From an uncultured Lachnospiraceae bacterium (lineage in GTDB: Bacteria > Bacillota > Clostridia > Lachnospirales > Lachnospiraceae), in the NCBI GenBank assembly GCA_949935685.1, contig CATLGN010000126.1, positions 1-5,663 of the forward strand: DNA of 5,663 bases, written 5' to 3'. A program made the position numbers and the translations under genes. This document shows positions 5,494-5,663 of this stretch, one piece after another. The first letter of the stretch is position 1. Each line of letters opens with the position of its first letter. The notes beneath the pieces are model-generated. The model ran no database searches. It worked only from the letters and a program-made list of their open reading frames with translations, and had not been told where the DNA came from.

Positions 5494-5663
5494 TTACTGA
5501 AAATACCGCACCCCGGATTCAAAGATACGCATATCCTGCTCTCCGTAGATGTTCATGGCCACGGCCCTGCCACGCCTCTCGCTGTGCGCCATCTTGCCCA
5601 GACAGCGGCCGTCGGGCGACGTGATGCCTTCGATCGCGGCATAGGAGCCGTTTACATTCCATT
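5494..5663 (-). CDS. purL: Phosphoribosylformylglycinamidine synthase, C-terminal end, cut by window edge
   Basis: Only the last 55 residues plus a partial codon are present; the gene enters from the right edge. The visible stretch reads GSYAAIEGITSPDGRCLGKM, then AHSERRGRAVAMNIYGEQ, and ends FESGVRYFQ before TAA. It matches the end of the glutamine amidotransferase domain of the long, single-chain PurL (FGAM synthase), which converts FGAR, ATP and glutamine to FGAM in purine synthesis. The His and Glu of AHSER correspond to the His-x-Glu of the amidotransferase catalytic triad; the Cys nucleophile lies outside the window. It converges on the grcA-like gene and probably ends at the hairpin at 5392-5442. 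The frame is too short for more detail, but the motif is distinctive. Confidence 0.88.
   Translation of the reverse strand, partial: WNVNGSYAAIEGITSPDGRCLGKMAHSERRGRAVAMNIYGEQDMRIFESGVRYFQ

Overview
The window looks like chromosome from a spore-forming member of the Clostridia, most likely Lachnospiraceae. It holds a complete set of SpoIIIA sporulation genes in clostridial form, a small clostridial-type pyruvate formate-lyase (PFL) glycyl-radical protein, and the end of a long-form PurL. Base composition is mixed, roughly half G+C in the genes. The placement rests on protein features, not on a database search.

Layout. Positions 1-4927 are one minus-strand operon read from right to left: spoIIIAA, AB, AC, AD, AE, AF, AG and AH. 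The last gene runs off the left edge of the window. Genes are separated by 6-23 bases or overlap by 1-16 bases. Several start at TTG or GTG behind visible Shine-Dalgarno (SD) sequences. A plausible sigma-E promoter lies just upstream of spoIIIAA, at about 4947-4975. Positions 4928-5121 are the divergent intergenic region, which also carries a good sigma-A-like promoter on the plus strand. Positions 5122-5364 encode an 80-residue stand-alone glycyl-radical domain, GrcA-like. A long perfect hairpin at 5392-5442 separates it from the convergent 3' end of purL at 5494-5663, minus strand.

How the genes work together. By family knowledge, SpoIIIAA-AH build the mother-cell half of the channel that joins mother cell and forespore after engulfment. 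AA is the cytoplasmic secretion-type ATPase. AB resembles a type II secretion F protein. AC, AD and AE are polytopic membrane proteins. AF, AG and AH carry ring-forming domains in the intermembrane space, and AH pairs with forespore SpoIIQ. The GrcA-like protein and PurL belong to fermentation/radical-enzyme repair and purine synthesis, and have no evident link to sporulation beyond position.

No undescribed system was found. The points most worth a second look are the GrcA-like gene divergent from a sporulation operon, the signal-less SpoIIIAE that sits in frame just behind the SpoIIIAD stop codon, and the long bidirectional terminator.
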